In this document: in pieces, positions 37,011-44,415 of the stretch
Layout: every line of letters starts with the position of its first letter
Position numbering within the stretch: the stretch's first letter is position 1
Assembly: GCF_010233585.1 (NCBI RefSeq)
Contig: NZ_CP045997.1
Location: 1,480,042-1,527,418, forward strand
Origin: Spirosoma endbachense
GTDB taxonomy: Bacteria; Bacteroidota; Bacteroidia; Cytophagales; Spirosomataceae
DNA length: 47,377 bases
Direction of reading: 5' to 3'
Position numbers and translations under genes: made by a program
Notes under the pieces: generated by a model
Databases searched by the model: none
What the model saw: the letters and a program-made list of their open reading frames with translations, nothing else
Told to the model about the DNA's origin: nothing

Positions 37011-37424
37011 TCACCGTACAGAAAAGTTGATGGGCAAATTATAAAAGCAATCGACAGCCTGACCATCCACCTTACCAGGAACCCAATTGGGCATAGTGGC
37101 CACCATTCGGATGGCCTCCGCATCGATCTCGGGGGAAACCCCTTTTAAAACCTTTACCCCCTCAATGGCACCCTGTTTAGTAATGAGGAAGCGAATAAAG
37201 ACCCGTCCGGCTAACCCCGCTACTTGAGCCGCTTTAGGATACCGTAGATTATCACTGATGTACTGACCCAGTTTACTCATGCCGCCCGGAAATTCGGGTT
37301 GCTGTTGGACAACTGTGTAAATTAAATGATCAGGCGTTGAGCTCGAATCGGTTTGAACGGTTTGCGCCTGAAGAGGCAGCCAAAATGTGGCTAGTAGAAC
37401 GATAATGAGAACGGGCGTACGCAT
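37011..37424 (-). CDS. Energy transducer TonB-like protein
   Basis: A 137-residue exported protein: signal peptide about 1-20 (MRTPVLIIVLLATFWLPLQAQ), then a TonB C-terminal domain (about 40-137) with QQQPEFPGGMSKLGQYISDNLRYPKAAQVAGLAGRVFIRFLITKQGAIEGVKVLKGVSPEIDAEAIRMVATMPNWVPGKVDGQAVDCFYNLPINF. The FPGG.....Y....(L/I)RYP..A...G..G.V...F....G.I..V.V..G....D.EA.R....MP.W.PG...G..V motif set is diagnostic for the gram-negative TonB fold. It has no membrane anchor other than the signal peptide. It overlaps the 3' end of the upstream membrane-protein gene by 95 bases. Confidence 0.85.
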   Translation of the reverse strand: MRTPVLIIVLLATFWLPLQAQTVQTDSSSTPDHLIYTVVQQQPEFPGGMSKLGQYISDNLRYPKAAQVAGLAGRVFIRFLITKQGAIEGVKVLKGVSPEIDAEAIRMVATMPNWVPGKVDGQAVDCFYNLPINFSVR

Positions 37425-37668
37425 AGTAAGGTTGATCTTGTAAGTAAACCATATAGTAAGCTACGTAACCTCTAATGAGATAATATGTTATAAGCCCTAA
37501 GAGCATTATATTCAACGATGGATAAAACAGTTGTTTCTTCCAAAAATAAACAGGGCCGACTAAAAGATACAGTAACACGATCCATCCTTTATTGATCTTC
37601 TCCTGCAATGGATCGATCAAGTACAGCCCCAGGTTAATCAGGGTCAAAATCCAGCAGATAGTTTTCAT
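37330..37668 (-). CDS. Small membrane protein, overlaps tonB-like gene
   Basis: About 112 residues from the ATG at 37668 (MKTICWILTLINLGLYLID), with three predicted membrane helices (about 2-18, 28-44, 52-75). A longer ATG at 37680 is possible. A promoter of good quality lies just upstream (37738-37770, minus strand), which supports the gene. Its last 31 codons overlap the next gene in another frame, an unusual 95-base overlap; the overlapping tail (YRSTSHILAASSGANRSNRFELNA) does not look like a membrane protein, so an old frameshift may have extended it. Family not recognised. Confidence 0.5.
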   Translation of the reverse strand: MKTICWILTLINLGLYLIDPLQEKINKGWIVLLYLLVGPVYFWKKQLFYPSLNIMLLGLITYYLIRGYVAYYMVYLQDQPYYAYARSHYRSTSHILAASSGANRSNRFELNA

Positions 37669-37737
37669 GTAGTTAGCCATACGTGATACCTACTTCTGTT
37701 GTATAATCTGAGTGGCTCCGGGCCGCCGGTGCGGTTG

Positions 37738-37770
37738 CAAAAGTAAACGAGTCATTGTTGTGCAGGCAAA
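37738..37770 (-). promoter_or_regulatory. Bacteroidota-type promoter
   Basis: Read on the minus strand: TTTG at 37770-37767 and TACTTTTG (TAnnTTTG) at 37745-37738, separated by 21 bases. This is one of the cleanest -33/-7 pairs in the window. It would drive the membrane protein and the TonB-like gene. Confidence 0.6.
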
Positions 37771-37880
37771 ATCGGCCCACAACTTATACTAATTTTGGTC
37801 AAATAACGGATGCACAGAGGGGCAAAATTAGCTCCTTCAGACTTTTGCAATAGCCACCTGACTTATGTAAAGTAGTACAA

Positions 37881-37932
37881 TTTGTAAGACAAAATGAACG
37901 TCTGTCTTACAGGTGTAAGACAGACGTTTTTT
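37881..37932. terminator. Hairpin with alternative fold
   Basis: aacgtctgtcttac (37897-37910) pairs perfectly with gtaagacagacgtt (37915-37928) over a 4-base loop, followed on the plus strand by six T. A third copy of the arm, gtaagaca, lies at 37884-37891, so the tgtcttac segment can pair either upstream or downstream. The plain function is a 3'-end hairpin for the minus gene ending at 37931; the T-run points to the plus strand, where no gene is seen upstream. Confidence 0.7.
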
Positions 37933-38524
37933 AGAATTTAATCGCGTTTTCTAGCTGATCCGCTTCCTTTCGTAGATAGTTTCTGATTTCTAGATCTTCT
38001 TCCACGAGCAGACGTTGATAAATGATCAGGTAACGTGCTTTTCGGGTGGTAAAGGACTCGCTGGCCATAAACTCCTCCAGCCACTGGCTGAAATCAAGCA
38101 AATCGGTTTGCTGATGAGAATAGGAGAAATACTCGGTGAAACCAACTTGAGCCAAGTTTGACCACTCATATTTTGGGAGGGGTTGAATGGGATGGCCAAC
38201 GAACTTATCTAGTACATACGTATTGGCACAGAAGGTTTGCCAGATTTTCGCTTTAGCCATGTCGAGTTTGCTCCCTTTAAAAAGCAGCACCGCCCATTCA
38301 AAAAGAAAGTCTGGAAAGCCAATGTCATCGGGAAAAGATTTGGCGAACCAGCGGGTATAGGCTAATCCGCCTTTGTAATCCCCTAACTGGAGATAATAGC
38401 GGGTGGGTAGATAACGCAATCCTCTCGAATCATCATAGCCACCAAATTTCCGTTTTTCGGCGGCCAAGGCTCGTTTGATATCGGCTATTTTTTTGATCAG
38501 CCGTTGGGTTTGTTTAGGCGTCAT
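37931..38524 (-). CDS. Hypothetical TPR-like protein
   Basis: A 197-residue soluble helical protein. The central part (about 28-110) reads RGLRYLPTRYYLQLGDYKGGLAYTRWFAKSFPDDIGFPDFLFEWAVLLFKGSKLDMAKAKIWQTFCANTYVLDKFVG, a tetratricopeptide-like pattern of helix pairs with conserved Tyr, Phe and Trp. The C-terminal part carries many aromatic residues (TEYFSYSHQQTDLLDFSQWL). Related-looking hypothetical proteins are, to my knowledge, widespread in Bacteroidota, but no function is known to me. It has no signal peptide. Confidence 0.75.
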   Translation of the reverse strand: MTPKQTQRLIKKIADIKRALAAEKRKFGGYDDSRGLRYLPTRYYLQLGDYKGGLAYTRWFAKSFPDDIGFPDFLFEWAVLLFKGSKLDMAKAKIWQTFCANTYVLDKFVGHPIQPLPKYEWSNLAQVGFTEYFSYSHQQTDLLDFSQWLEEFMASESFTTRKARYLIIYQRLLVEEDLEIRNYLRKEADQLENAIKF

Positions 38525-38977
38525 AGATCGGACCAGGCGTTAGGTAAAATCAGGCATGAATATACACGTAATGACACGAGTTGGCCAATAGGATCTACCT
38601 ATTGTCTAGTAGGAAAAGCAGTGCTCGATCTTAGTTCCACCCTTAAAATAATTATACTTTCGATAGTCTGGTAATTTTTTGGTTACAGGCGACTTTTCCG
38701 CGTAAAAGTACAATTAGAGACAACCGTCTTGATGGGTACAAAGCCAAGTGGAATTTAGCCATCCTTAACGAGTTCGGCTGAAGCGGCATAAACGTTCTGG
38801 CTACTTTTCTAATTTGATTTAAGCGGATTAAAGTAGATAAGCCACCAGTATGGGCGTAAATAGCCTATATCACACGAATGGATTACCTAAATGATCGTGG
38901 AACATGTTCCATGATAAGCGGAAGGGTTAAACCTATTTAGTCGGTAAATCGATGCTTTTAATTAACTAGGTAATTCG
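38525..38977. other. Intergenic upstream of recombinase
   Basis: No gene is seen. It holds a perfect 14-bp palindrome, TGGAACATGTTCCA (38898-38911), extended by weaker flanks on both sides (gatcg / tgata), and a copy of the gtacaatt-type motif at 38707-38714. The palindrome is a candidate site for a dimeric regulator. Confidence 0.5.
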
Positions 38978-39010
38978 TTACTCGTGATAACGTTCAATTA
39001 TCACGAGTAA
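38978..39010. promoter_or_regulatory. Perfect 13-7-13 inverted repeat, candidate recombinase core site
   Basis: ttactcgtgataa (38978-38990), spacer cgttcaa, then ttatcacgagtaa (38998-39010), perfect in all 13 positions. The arms end inward in ATAA...TTAT, like the XerC/XerD arms of dif, and the 13-7-13 geometry resembles tyrosine-recombinase core sites such as loxP (13-8-13). A -7 box TATCTTTG follows at 39014-39021, so the repeat also covers the -33 region of the recombinase gene and could act as an operator. Confidence 0.75.
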
Positions 39011-39013
39011 TCC

Positions 39014-39021
39014 TATCTTTG
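39014..39021 (+). promoter_or_regulatory. Candidate -7 box of recombinase gene
   Basis: TATCTTTG matches TAnnTTTG. Transcription would start near 39028, about 65 bases before the ATG at 39094. No TTTG-type -33 box is found at the right distance; the upstream inverted repeat occupies that place. A ten-codon open stretch (ATG at 39032) in the leader is a possible leader peptide. Confidence 0.5.
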
Positions 39022-39093
39022 CAAAAAGGCTATGTCTTTGATGAAGTCCTTTCAACTTTGTTAGCCTCAAGCTTGTATTTCCCTTTCCAACTT

Positions 39094-40083
39094 ATGCCTC
39101 AGCCTCAATCCAACACCCCTCCCCAAGCTCTGACGATCATTCCAGACACCGAGCAAAGTTTGACGCTGCGGGTCGATGAACAGATTCATCAGGAAGCCCG
39201 GGAGTATTTGCGGGCGGGCCTGCAAGGTTCCCCCAATTCGCACCGGGCGTTTAGCACCGACCTCAAGCAGTATTCAGCCTGGTGCCAACAGAATGGGTAC
39301 GAACCAACGCCCTTGTCGGCGGTTGCCTTAGTCGAATATGTTACCTTCCTGGGACGCTCGCGTTCCTTCTTCACTATCCAGCGACACCTGGCCAGCATCG
39401 CCAAACTTCATCGCCAGCATCGAGTCGACTCGCCGACCACCGACGAGCAGTTCAAGGTCTTTATGAAAGGCTTTAAGCTCAAAAAGACTGTGCGCCAAAA
39501 ACAGGCGCCTGACTTTTCCCTCAAGCAGTTCCGCCAGGCAATAGACGCCTTACCTCACACACCAACCGGTTTACGCAACCGGGCTATTCTGCTGCTGGGC
39601 TTCACCGGGGCTTTTCGTCGCAGTGAATTAGCCCAATTGGATGTCAATCATATTTTGATTGATGATGCCGGTATGGTGATCCGGCTAGACCGCTCCAAAA
39701 CCAATCAATTCGGAGAAGTCGAAGAAAAAGCGGTTACGTATGCCAGTGAAGTGGAGTATTGCCCCATTGGAGCTCTTCAAGCCTGGCTAGCGGTGGTAGG
39801 TCGGCATGACGGCCCTTTATTTGTGCGGATCCGAAAAGGGGAGCGAGTTACCCAGGAGCGTCTTTCCGATGAGTGGGTGAACGTATTAGTTCAGCACCAA
39901 TTGGGCGAATCCTTTACGGCTCACTCGCTACGGGCCAGTTTTGTTACCATTGCTAAAGCTAACGGAGCGGATGATCTGGAGGTGATGAATCAAACTAAAC
40001 ATCGAACCACGACGATGATCCAGCGGTATGATCGGCGTCGCAATATTCGTAAGCATAATGCCTCGGGTAAACTGGGCCTTTAA
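39094..40083 (+). CDS. Tyrosine recombinase (phage-integrase family)
   Basis: A 329-residue site-specific recombinase. The N-terminal core-binding (SAM-like) domain is at about 28-128 (HQEAREYLRAGLQGSPNSHRAFSTDLKQYSAWCQQNGY...SFFTIQRHLASIAKLHR). The catalytic domain has Arg175 (TGAFRRSELAQL), Lys202 (SKTNQFG), His277 and Arg280 (AHSLRASF), His303 (TKHRTTTM) and the nucleophile Tyr312 (QRYDRRR). I start it at the ATG at 39094. The frame stays open to a TTG at 39019, but the inserted sequence is not protein-like and overlaps the promoter. A perfect inverted repeat is at its promoter. No attachment repeats were found flanking it. A 59-residue gene follows. Confidence 0.93.
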   Translation: MPQPQSNTPPQALTIIPDTEQSLTLRVDEQIHQEAREYLRAGLQGSPNSHRAFSTDLKQYSAWCQQNGYEPTPLSAVALVEYVTFLGRSRSFFTIQRHLASIAKLHRQHRVDSPTTDEQFKVFMKGFKLKKTVRQKQAPDFSLKQFRQAIDALPHTPTGLRNRAILLLGFTGAFRRSELAQLDVNHILIDDAGMVIRLDRSKTNQFGEVEEKAVTYASEVEYCPIGALQAWLAVVGRHDGPLFVRIRKGERVTQERLSDEWVNVLVQHQLGESFTAHSLRASFVTIAKANGADDLEVMNQTKHRTTTMIQRYDRRRNIRKHNASGKLGL

Positions 40084-40160
40084 CAACGGGGTGGATTGAG
40101 TAGGTATAGCCCTTGGCCTCAATGCCCATTTGAGAAAATCCTTAAACTAGCTTATTAAGT

Positions 40161-40340
40161 ATGGCCGTTAAGCAGATCGAATTATCGCTAAAATTAAGTA
40201 TTGAAGTTGACCAGGCGTTGCTGGATAAACTGACTCAGGGCTTAGCTGAGCAATATGTACGGATGATCGTTGAGGAGTTGAATCGGGATGGAGCCGATGT
40301 CGATCGTACCTCCTATAGAATTAGTTATGGCAAAGGGTAA
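40161..40340 (+). CDS. 59-residue protein following the recombinase
   Basis: An open frame of 59 codons from ATG at 40161 to TAA at 40338-40340, beginning MAVKQIELSLKLSIEVDQAL. It has an alternating pattern for one strand and two helices (LDKLTQGLAEQYVRMIVEEL) and ends in a charged tail with the polar segment DRTSYRISYGKG. It starts 77 bases after the recombinase stop on the same strand and may share its transcript. I do not recognise it. It could be a directionality or partner factor of the recombinase, or an independent small gene. The coding character is good: no rare-codon run and a regular amphipathic pattern. Confidence 0.6.
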   Translation: MAVKQIELSLKLSIEVDQALLDKLTQGLAEQYVRMIVEELNRDGADVDRTSYRISYGKG

Positions 40341-40662
40341 GCTTATCGCCTTTGCCCAATATAGTTTTTTGGGCAGGGGCGGACTGAACACGAAGAAACA
40401 AAACTCTAAACGAAACGGGATAAAAGCCGTGTCTCACAAACTCAGCTTGAATGTGAGATTTTGCGTTTGATTGGTGAGACGGCATTTTGAGACTAGGGCC
40501 CTAAGTTTGGCTATACGAGACTATAGTCGTGCTCAAAATGGGGCGTTTCTTGAACCATCATATATCTAGTACATAGTACCCAAAAAGCTCCCATATGAGA
40601 CGATTAAGAATTCCTTATTAATAAATAGGGCGTTTTGCCTTTACGGCTGAAAATAATTTCTA
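40341..40662. other. Repeat-rich intergenic
   Basis: Contains a 12-bp hairpin with two G-T pairs (gcctttgcccaa / ttgggcaggggc, 40348-40380) after the small gene, and a set of gtgtctc/gtgagac words: gtctcac (40431-40437) and gtgagac (40474-40480) are inverted. A 24-base sequence at 40579-40602 (cccaaaaagctcccatatga and four more) recurs with few changes at 45149-45172. Three gggcgttt words lie nearby. These look like ends or remnants of a mobile or duplicated sequence, not a gene. Confidence 0.5.
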
Positions 40663-40761
40663 ATGCGGAGAATTTCGTTGATTGGCATGAGGGGGTACCT
40701 CGTCGTATTAGTTGCGGCTGCGTTTGTGGCCTGCAACCGCTTCAACCAGCTAGCATCATAA
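40663..40761 (+). CDS. Candidate 32-residue lipopeptide
   Basis: A short open frame: MRRISLIGMRGYLVVLVAAA then FVAC, with Cys24, and a short tail NRFNQLAS. It has the full lay-out of a lipoprotein signal (basic start, hydrophobic core, lipobox AFVAC) but only about 9 residues after the cysteine. It may be a true entericidin-like mini-lipoprotein or a truncated lipoprotein gene. It lies 119 bases before the DinB gene on the same strand. Confidence 0.4.
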   Translation: MRRISLIGMRGYLVVLVAAAFVACNRFNQLAS

Positions 40762-40880
40762 ATAATGTTGCTGTGCTTGATTAGTTACAGTCGACCGGTT
40801 CACTACTGACATACTGCTGTCACCCTCCTGCCTTTTCTTTGTGTTGTCAATCAAGCGACAACGTCAACCAATAGCAACTC

Positions 40881-41399
40881 ATGGAAAACACAGCGCAGCT
40901 TAGCCAAACGATGGATCAGATCGTCCTCTCTGCAGAGCAACTTCTTGCCCATTGGCAGGGCCACCGGGGACTCACCCGCCGGGTGATCGAAGCCTACCCC
41001 GAGGAGCACTTCTTTTCCTATACCCTGGGCGGCATGCGACCTTGCTCGGCGCTGATTGATGAAGTCCTGCAAATGGCCGACCAGAGCATGCAGGGCGTTG
41101 TTTCGGGCCAGTGGCCTTCATTTGGCGATGGGGCGGAGGCTCCACCCAAAGCAACGACGAAGAAGCAGGTACTGGCGCAGTGGGATCGGGTGACCGAGAC
41201 GATTAATGCCCATTGGTCGCAGATTCCACCCGCTCGCTTCCAGGAAGTCGACAAGGCTTTTGGTCTGTACGAAGGACCTATCTACTGGTTTCTTTTTTAC
41301 CTGATCGATAATGAAATTCATCATCGGGGTCAGGCTTATGTCTATCTACGCACCCTGGGCGTAGAACCGCCTGCTTTCTGGGATCGCCCCCAGGTATAG
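40881..41399 (+). CDS. DinB-family four-helix protein
   Basis: A 172-residue protein of the DinB/DUF664 metalloenzyme-like superfamily. The four-helix bundle is visible, with metal-ligand candidates in the first helix (His24 or His28, LLAHWQGHRG) and the final helix (His147/His148, NEIHHRGQAYVYLRTLG). The HHRGQ.....R..G motif is diagnostic. The AYPEEHFFSYTLGGMRP segment after helix 1 is typical. Some members are thiol transferases (BstA) but most have no known reaction. It is transcribed alone and ends at a strong terminator. Confidence 0.9.
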   Translation: MENTAQLSQTMDQIVLSAEQLLAHWQGHRGLTRRVIEAYPEEHFFSYTLGGMRPCSALIDEVLQMADQSMQGVVSGQWPSFGDGAEAPPKATTKKQVLAQWDRVTETINAHWSQIPPARFQEVDKAFGLYEGPIYWFLFYLIDNEIHHRGQAYVYLRTLGVEPPAFWDRPQV

Positions 41400-41435
41400 T
41401 CCGCCGATAAGCCCCCAGGGAGTAAGCCGTTTTAC

Positions 41436-41473
41436 AAAAGCCTTTGCCCTTATAAAGATTGGCAAAGGCTTTT
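41436..41473 (+). terminator. Rho-independent terminator after dinB-family gene
   Basis: aaaagcctttgcc pairs perfectly with ggcaaaggctttt over a 12-base loop; the T-run of the right arm is short (four). It lies 37 bases after the stop at 41399. Confidence 0.8.
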
Positions 41474-41532
41474 ATGTATCGTGCTGGGGCTATCCATCCC
41501 GTGATACCTATTTCTTCCAGAATTAGCTATTT

Positions 41533-41613
41533 TTAATACTTGATGCGTGTAAAGGTCTGGGCTGACTCGGCTTCCCAGGTAGTGCCATCCTTAGAAAAGC
41601 CCCCTGAATCCAA
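41533..41613 (-). pseudogene. 3' fragment of a lost gene (DUF1579-like end)
   Basis: On the minus strand a coding-like stretch of 26 codons ends at 41533-41535 and reads GGFSKDGTTWEAESAQTFTR then IKY. The pattern 'S.DG.TW.....(T/Y)(Y/F)TR' is the usual C-terminus of DUF1579-type and similar small proteins. A stop codon precedes it in frame, and the rest of the gene is missing. It is a remnant of a gene destroyed by rearrangement. Confidence 0.4.
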
Positions 41614-41713
41614 TTAAACGAGCCTTTAAAAAGACAAAGTATGGTCAATGCTTCATGTATTGAGTGGATGCTTCTTTATTGGGGCGTTTTTTAAAATGAC
41701 TAGTCTATGAAAA

Positions 41714-43181
41714 TTAATCGGTCCGTGCGTTGACTAACTGCTTCGCTAAGCGTAAACCGTGTTCATAGATCTCATCGCGCCCGCCTAAATAACCCCCGAG
41801 TGTCAACGGAATCAACTGATCAATCTTAACGCCTAGCTTTTGATTGGGGGTGTTATCGGGGTAATACTCCCCAAAGCCCGAAAAGAAACTAAAATAGCCA
41901 CCCGGGAATTGTAGGGTAATAGCCATGCCGTTGGCCCCTGCCGTCGGTGTACCTACCGTAATCGACTGACTAACCCCTTGTAGACCAATAACGTTACCCT
42001 CTCCTTGGCTTTGTACACCCTCATCGACCAGTAGGATATACCGCTTATGCTTTAGCAATCCATTGGGCGAGGGCTGAATAATCTGGTACGCCGTACTCGT
42101 TAACTGCTGGCTGGGATTGGGACTGAAAAGAAAAGGGAACCGATTGTAAGCCACCGTATCCGGTTGATGGGCAATGTAGGAGGCCAGATGACTGCCAAAC
42201 TGGCTGTCCCGAGGATAGCCTCGGCAATCCAACAAAATGACGGAACAATCGTTCAGGTAGTTGGCTATACTATCCAATTGCGAAGAGTAAAGCCGATTAA
42301 TGCGTAAGTAGCCTATATTGCCCCCTAAACGACTCATGTAGGAAGGCAGTTTAGGACTAGGCGCGGTTTGGCCCCATATATTGTAATAGTGATCTCTGGA
42401 AATACGGGTGAGCCACACCGTTCGGGTTTGACCTTTTCGTTTAAGGGTTACCTGGGCTCGACTACCTATGCGACCGACCGTCAACCAGCTCATATAAAAT
42501 TCCCGTTCGAAACCCGCCTGATTCGAAGCCGGTAAATAGTCTCGCCATTGAGCCGCTAGCTGAGCGGGTGTTTGTTGATCGATACGCACCAGCTCATCAC
42601 CCGGCTGAATTTGCGCCAGCGCGTTCGCCTGGGTGGTATCAGCGAGTACGTTAATGATATATGTTTTCTGTCCAAATACGTTGACGCCAATGGGCAGATT
42701 CCCATCCAGTATTCCCCTGGGGGACCGCCCCCCTTGTTTACTAATCAGGATGCTATGCCCATCCCGTAGCGATCCCGTCAGCTTCATCAACGCCATGAAA
42801 TAGAGGGAGTCCGTGGAGGCCGCCAGAAATTGGGGAATGAAGTGAGGCAGCGCCTTATCCCAGGAAAGGGTGAGCAAGGCTTTATTGGGGGAAAAGTAGT
42901 GGATGGTATTCCACCCATTAAACAAGCCTAGCAGCCGGAGAACAGCACCAGGTGTTTGGCTAGATGGATAATCGGACTGAGGGTGGCGAATATAAACCAT
43001 GTTTTGCACCGGATTTGGAGCCAAAGGCTGTAGGGGCTCATGCAGGAGTTGACCCGCTTGCCGAAGCATGGGGGCCTGCCAGGAGGTATCCGCCTGCTCA
43101 CTCAGCTGTTGATCGACAGCACTGCCCAGGGTACCATCTTCATACAGAACTTCGCTCGTTCTAATCTTAACCGACACCTGA
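41714..43181 (-). pseudogene. S41-like peptidase, copy 1, 5'-truncated
   Basis: The 3' 1.47 kb of a large S41-type gene. The open frame from the GTG at 43177 encodes 487 residues starting MSVKIRTSEV, which is mid-protein in copy 2, so the natural start is gone. The catalytic unit remains: RLLGLFNGWNTIHYFSP (unit start), SLRDGHSILIS (DGHT-like), a PDZ-like stretch, IGYLRINRL, VILLDCRGYPRDSQ, LLVDEGVQSQGEGNV (nucleophile region) and VGTPTAGANGM. Homology to copy 2 ends abruptly at 43181. At 42850-43054 it keeps 205 bases that copy 2 has lost. It might still be translated from an internal start. Confidence 0.8.
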
Positions 43182-43296
43182 TGGTTAGTGCTACTATAAC
43201 CAGGTTAGGTTGTGAAGTTACCGTTTGCACTTCAAGTTGAAATGGCAACAGGAGGGATGATAGCATACTTTATGAACATACTATCATCACCAAAAG
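43182..43296. other. Junction sequence between truncated genes
   Basis: 115 bases of unknown origin between the break of copy 1 and the IS21-like remnant. It contains an 8-bp inverted repeat (gatgatag / ctatcatc, about 43256-43288). No gene is seen. Confidence 0.5.
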
Positions 43297-43459
43297 TGGC
43301 TCAGAACCGACAAATTGACCACCCGATTCCGAGATCGACGGACCAAGTAATTTCGGGGTGTACTGACCACCTTATTTTTCTTTTCATCAGCCAGTTATAT
43401 TCTTTTCCCCTATGATATGGAGGTGGTCAATTGGCAACGGAATCAGGTGGTCTGAGGCA
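43297..43459. mobile_element. IS21-like terminal remnant (163 bp, internally deleted)
   Basis: The ends TGGCTCAGA...(43297) and ...TCTGAGGCA (43459) are inverted relative to each other with one mismatch. Inside are several copies of the accac-type repeat words facing inward: attgaccacccgattccg (43314-43331), ctgaccacc, and ggtggtcaattggcaacgga at 43423-43442. Multiple inward 20-base terminal repeats of this wording are, from memory, typical of IS21-family elements in Bacteroidota. No transposase remains. No target duplication is evident (caaaag against gcgaaa), so the flanks were rearranged after insertion. Confidence 0.5.
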
Positions 43460-44119
43460 GCGAAATCTCCAGCCTATACCAACGATTTTGAAGAAAGGAA
43501 AAGAAGCAATTTCGGCTTGCCAGAAGCCAGCGTTTTGGAAAACAACATTGGGTATTTAAAAATAACCAAGTTTACCTCCCCTGAAATGGCAGGGCCAGTC
43601 ATGATGGCTAGCTCTATTTTTCTAAAGCATGTCGATGGCTTGATCCTTGATTTAAGAAGCCGCGGAGGGGGTAATTCCTATACCTTAGAACTACTGCTCA
43701 GTTATTTCCTATCGCCAAAAACACTTTTATGTACCTGGCATTTTCGAGGCTCCCAGGCCATCGAACAGTCCTGGACGCTGCCCAATGTGGAAGGACATCG
43801 ATTTGTGGAAGTCCCAATTATAGTCCTAACCAGCAAGCAAACCTTCTCGGCGAGTGAAGCTTTTTGTTACGCGATGAAGGTTCATAAAAGGGCCACTGTT
43901 GTTGGAGAAACAACGGCTGGTGGCGCCCATACCTACAGAGAAATGAAAGTGAGCGATCACTATATCATGACCGTGCCTTATGGAAGGCCCGTATTCACTA
44001 CGACGAACACGAATTGGGAAGCCGTTGGGGTAATTCCTGACTATGAAGTAAAAGCAGAAAATGCATTAAAAAAAGCCCAGGAACTATTGGGTGAAAGAGT
44101 GAACAAAAGAAATAAATAA
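43460..44119 (+). pseudogene. S41-family peptidase, N-terminally truncated
   Basis: The catalytic part of an IRBP-like S41 peptidase. Open frame to the stop at 44117-44119; the ATG at 43412 lies inside the IS-like remnant, so the natural start is lost. Coding homology seems to begin right after the element at 43460 (AKSPAYTNDFEERKRSNFGLP). Clear motifs: NIGYLKITKF, GLILDLRSRGGGNSYTLELLLSYF, VLTSKQTFSASEAFCYAMK (nucleophile Ser in FSASEAF), VVGETTAGGAH, VGVIPDYEV. The usual N-terminal helical domain of about 130 residues is missing. It is probably nonfunctional, unless expressed from the element. Confidence 0.8.
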
Positions 44120-44415
44120 AGCTAGTTTCTTTAACGAGGGCCAGCATTAACTCAAAAGACAATCTTACTCGGCTACAAGACCAAATTGAATTAAAAAGGC
44201 TATGGTCGGCGCATTAGGTGACTATTGCCGAGAAAAAGTAAGCTAATCTTATTCAGGCTCATTAAACGCTCCCGCCTGAGACGAAGCAGATTCTGTTTAA
44301 ATAGGGTGCTCAGCTAGAAAGATTATAAGCGATGGCATAGGTCCGGGGATTGTCGATAATATATTGCGTTTGCAAACAGATTCAGATTATTCCTGGAAAG
44401 GCAGGATTAGCTTCG
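44120..44415. other. Intergenic, no clear gene
   Basis: Nearly 300 bases without a callable gene. A short open stretch on the plus strand (about 44142-44214, ends LQDQIELKRLWSAH) could be another gene tail. No other structure was seen. Confidence 0.5.

Noticed and set aside
36882..37850. gacttttgcaa at 36882 and 37839 and ttgcaaaagta at 37736 as IS terminal repeats around the tonB-like gene
   Set aside because: The words are short, the inner one serves as a promoter -7 box, and no transposase or target duplication is present.
39019..39093. TTG start 25 codons upstream for the recombinase
   Set aside because: It overlaps the -7 box, and the 25 residues do not resemble the family N-terminus.
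43212..43415. 67-codon open frame across the junction and IS-like remnant
   Set aside because: It spans unrelated DNA and terminal repeats and resembles no protein.
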